DNA from: Paenibacillaceae bacterium UBA6304
GTDB taxonomy: Bacteria > Bacillota > Bacilli > Paenibacillales > Paenibacillaceae
Reading direction: 5' to 3'
Assembly (NCBI GenBank): GCA_002439285.1
Contig: DJTQ01000067.1
Span: forward strand, 1-6,644
Length of the DNA: 6,644 bases
Shown here: positions 5,762 through 6,644 of the stretch, one piece after another
Layout: the number at the start of each line of letters is the position of its first letter
Position numbering within the stretch: the stretch's first letter is position 1
Notes under the pieces: model-generated
Told to the model about the DNA's origin: nothing
What the model saw: only the letters and a program-made list of their open reading frames with translations
Database searches by the model: none
Translations under genes and position numbers: made by a program

Positions 5762-6165
5762 TTCAGCAAATCCATCTTCTTCTGAAGGTCGGCCAGTTGC
5801 TTTTTGACTTCACTTAACTGGGTATAGAGCTTATTGCTATTGTCCGTTTTATCGGTTGTGTTGTCTTTGGTAAACTCCAGCAGTTCGTTAAAAGCCTCTA
5901 CCTTGCTTTGCAGTGTGTTTACTTCGGTACTAAGTGTGGACAGTTGCGCCGAATAGTCGGCTTTGAGTTCCTCGGTCTTGGCCTGCCAATTGGCATTAAG
6001 CTGATGCATCATAGATTCTTTTAAATGATTGCTGTATAAGTATGCGGATACGCCTCCCGCACCGATTAACAGTATCCAGATCAGAACAATCCATTTTGCG
6101 GAAGGTCTGCGTGTCGTTCTTCTGGTGCGGGCGGCATCGGTAGCTAATTCTGTGTTGTTGGACAT
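5758..6165 (-). CDS. Membrane-anchored coiled-coil protein of unknown function
   Basis: The 135-residue product has a polar N-terminus with a basic patch RTRRTTRRP (13-21) and one membrane helix at about 25-45. A long heptad-like helix follows (about 50-98), then an acidic Asn/Asp/Thr linker (101-110) and a second short coiled coil (111-134). By the positive-inside rule the basic end is cytoplasmic and the coiled coil is outside the cell, on the same side as the catalytic domain of the partner gene. I do not recognise a named family. The start ATG at 6165 has AGAGGTG (6171-6177), 5 nt away, and the gene is first in a two-gene operon with the phosphodiester glycosidase, overlapping it by 4 nt. 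The shared architecture (single helix plus extracytoplasmic helical region in both) suggests that the two may pair through their stalks, which is inference. Confidence 0.78.
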   Translation of the reverse strand: MSNNTELATDAARTRRTTRRPSAKWIVLIWILLIGAGGVSAYLYSNHLKESMMHQLNANWQAKTEELKADYSAQLSTLSTEVNTLQSKVEAFNELLEFTKDNTTDKTDNSNKLYTQLSEVKKQLADLQKKMDLLK

Positions 6166-6198
6166 GCGATCACCTCTGGGTCTTTATTTCCAGACTAC

Positions 6199-6227
6199 AT
6201 TCTATCATGAGGCTTCTATTATCGCAA
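6199..6227 (-). promoter_or_regulatory. Promoter of the coiled-coil/glycosidase operon
   Basis: On the minus strand, TTGCGA (6227-6222) and TAGAAT (6204-6199) are exactly 17 nt apart, and TGA just before the -10 box makes an extended -10. The start would be near 6192, about 27 nt before ATG 6165, leaving room only for the ribosome site. Confidence 0.65.
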
Positions 6228-6266
6228 AAAAGACTAGATTCCGACAAAAGGGCTAAAATTTTCTAT

Positions 6267-6281
6267 CGCAATTGAATTGCG
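6267..6281. repeat. Perfect 7-1-7 palindrome over a -35 box (candidate operator)
   Basis: CGCAATT-G-AATTGCG is a perfect inverted repeat of seven bases around one central base. It covers five of six bases of the -35 box (TTGCGG, 6277-6282) of the rightward promoter, the usual place for a repressor site. The sequence TATCGCAA at its left edge (6264-6271) occurs again at 6220-6227, over the -35 box of the leftward promoter. Confidence 0.5.
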
Positions 6282-6306
6282 GCTCTAATTTGTCCTAGAG
6301 TACAAT
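6277..6306 (+). promoter_or_regulatory. Promoter of the rightward gene at the window end
   Basis: TTGCGG (6277-6282) and TACAAT (6301-6306) are separated by 18 nt. Both match the sigma-A consensus in five (-10) or four (-35) of six positions. The start would be near 6313, about 26 nt before ATG 6339. The -35 box lies inside the palindrome at 6267-6281. Confidence 0.55.
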
Positions 6307-6338
6307 CGCCTTAGAAATGAAAACGGGGGTGCGAAGAG

Positions 6339-6644
6339 ATGGAGTTGTGGCTAGAGAAGATGATTCGCAGCTTACCTGGAGGACTGAAAGACGAGATTGA
6401 CGGTTACTTAGATGAAGGAACGTTTATCTCTTTTGCCGGGCAGGGGACTGGCGGGGATAGTAGTGGAAGAGACGATAGTATGCAAAAAGCGGTGACCGAT
6501 CAGGTGACCGTGAGTATGAAGGCCGATCAAGAGGCCAACTCCGGCTTTAAGGAGATGATACTGGATTTGCTGAGAGAGCCGGCCTGGAGAGGGGTGAAGT
6601 GGCGGGTCCCCGAGAAGGAATGCAACTACGTCTCGGTCGACCTT
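6339..6644 (+). CDS. Unrecognised protein, N-terminal 102 residues (runs off window)
   Basis: ATG 6339 opens a frame with no stop to the window edge, preceded by GGGGGTG (6325-6331) at 7 nt and by a reasonable promoter. The visible part is soluble, with no signal peptide or membrane helix. Residues 1-27 (MELWLEKMIR then a Gly-Gly and an acidic helix) look helical. About 34-48 is a Gly/Ser/Asp-rich flexible stretch. Residues 66-102 hold a helix rich in Leu/Met/Glu, then a Trp- and Arg-containing stretch (WRGVKWRVPEKE) and a probable beta-strand YVSVDL. The presence of a flexible linker suggests two domains. I do not recognise a family and the fragment is too short to infer function. It is divergent from the coiled-coil/glycosidase operon. 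Confidence 0.65.
   Translation, partial: MELWLEKMIRSLPGGLKDEIDGYLDEGTFISFAGQGTGGDSSGRDDSMQKAVTDQVTVSMKADQEANSGFKEMILDLLREPAWRGVKWRVPEKECNYVSVDL

Noticed and set aside
1..6644. Search for CRISPR arrays, insertion sequences, phage genes, tRNA or rRNA
   Set aside because: No regularly spaced repeats, transposase motifs, long terminal inverted repeats, tRNA cloverleaf or rRNA sequence were seen on either strand.

Overview
The window looks like chromosomal DNA from a spore-forming Firmicute, most probably Paenibacillus or a close relative. This is judged from moderate G+C, strong GGAGG-type ribosome sites, extended -10 promoters, an AbrB-type regulator and the protein sequences themselves. No phage, transposon, CRISPR, tRNA or rRNA is visible. 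Most of it is ordinary housekeeping and accessory metabolism. The least explained part is the right half (about 4128-6644).

Left part (1-1524, + strand): the C-terminal 197 residues of a GH94-type disaccharide phosphorylase, cut by the window edge. It is followed 35 nt later by a galactose-mutarotase-fold protein. Together they look like the end of a sugar-use operon: phosphorolysis of a beta-glucoside plus handling of sugar anomers.

Middle (1525-4013, + strand): a good promoter drives serC (phosphoserine aminotransferase, serine and B6 synthesis), which ends in a strong intrinsic terminator. A new extended -10 promoter then drives trmL (wobble-base 2'-O-methylation of tRNA) and, 39 nt further on, maa (maltose/sugar O-acetyltransferase).

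Regulator and convergent junction (4014-4693): a small AbrB-type DNA-binding protein carries an extra CxxC...CxxC zinc-ribbon-like tail and has an AT-rich leader with a 9-bp direct repeat. Facing it on the minus strand is a 34-residue single-pass membrane protein with its own -10 box and an excellent ribosome site. The two genes converge on one shared hairpin that probably terminates both.

Right part (4694-6644): a two-gene minus-strand operon with a 4-nt ATGA overlap. The first gene encodes a membrane-anchored coiled-coil protein and the second a membrane-anchored NAGPA-type phosphodiester glycosidase with a helical stalk. Both catalytic domain and coiled coil are predicted to lie outside the cell, so the pair may act on a cell-surface glycopolymer. 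Divergent from it, an unrecognised + strand gene starts and runs off the window. A perfect 7-1-7 palindrome sits on its -35 box.
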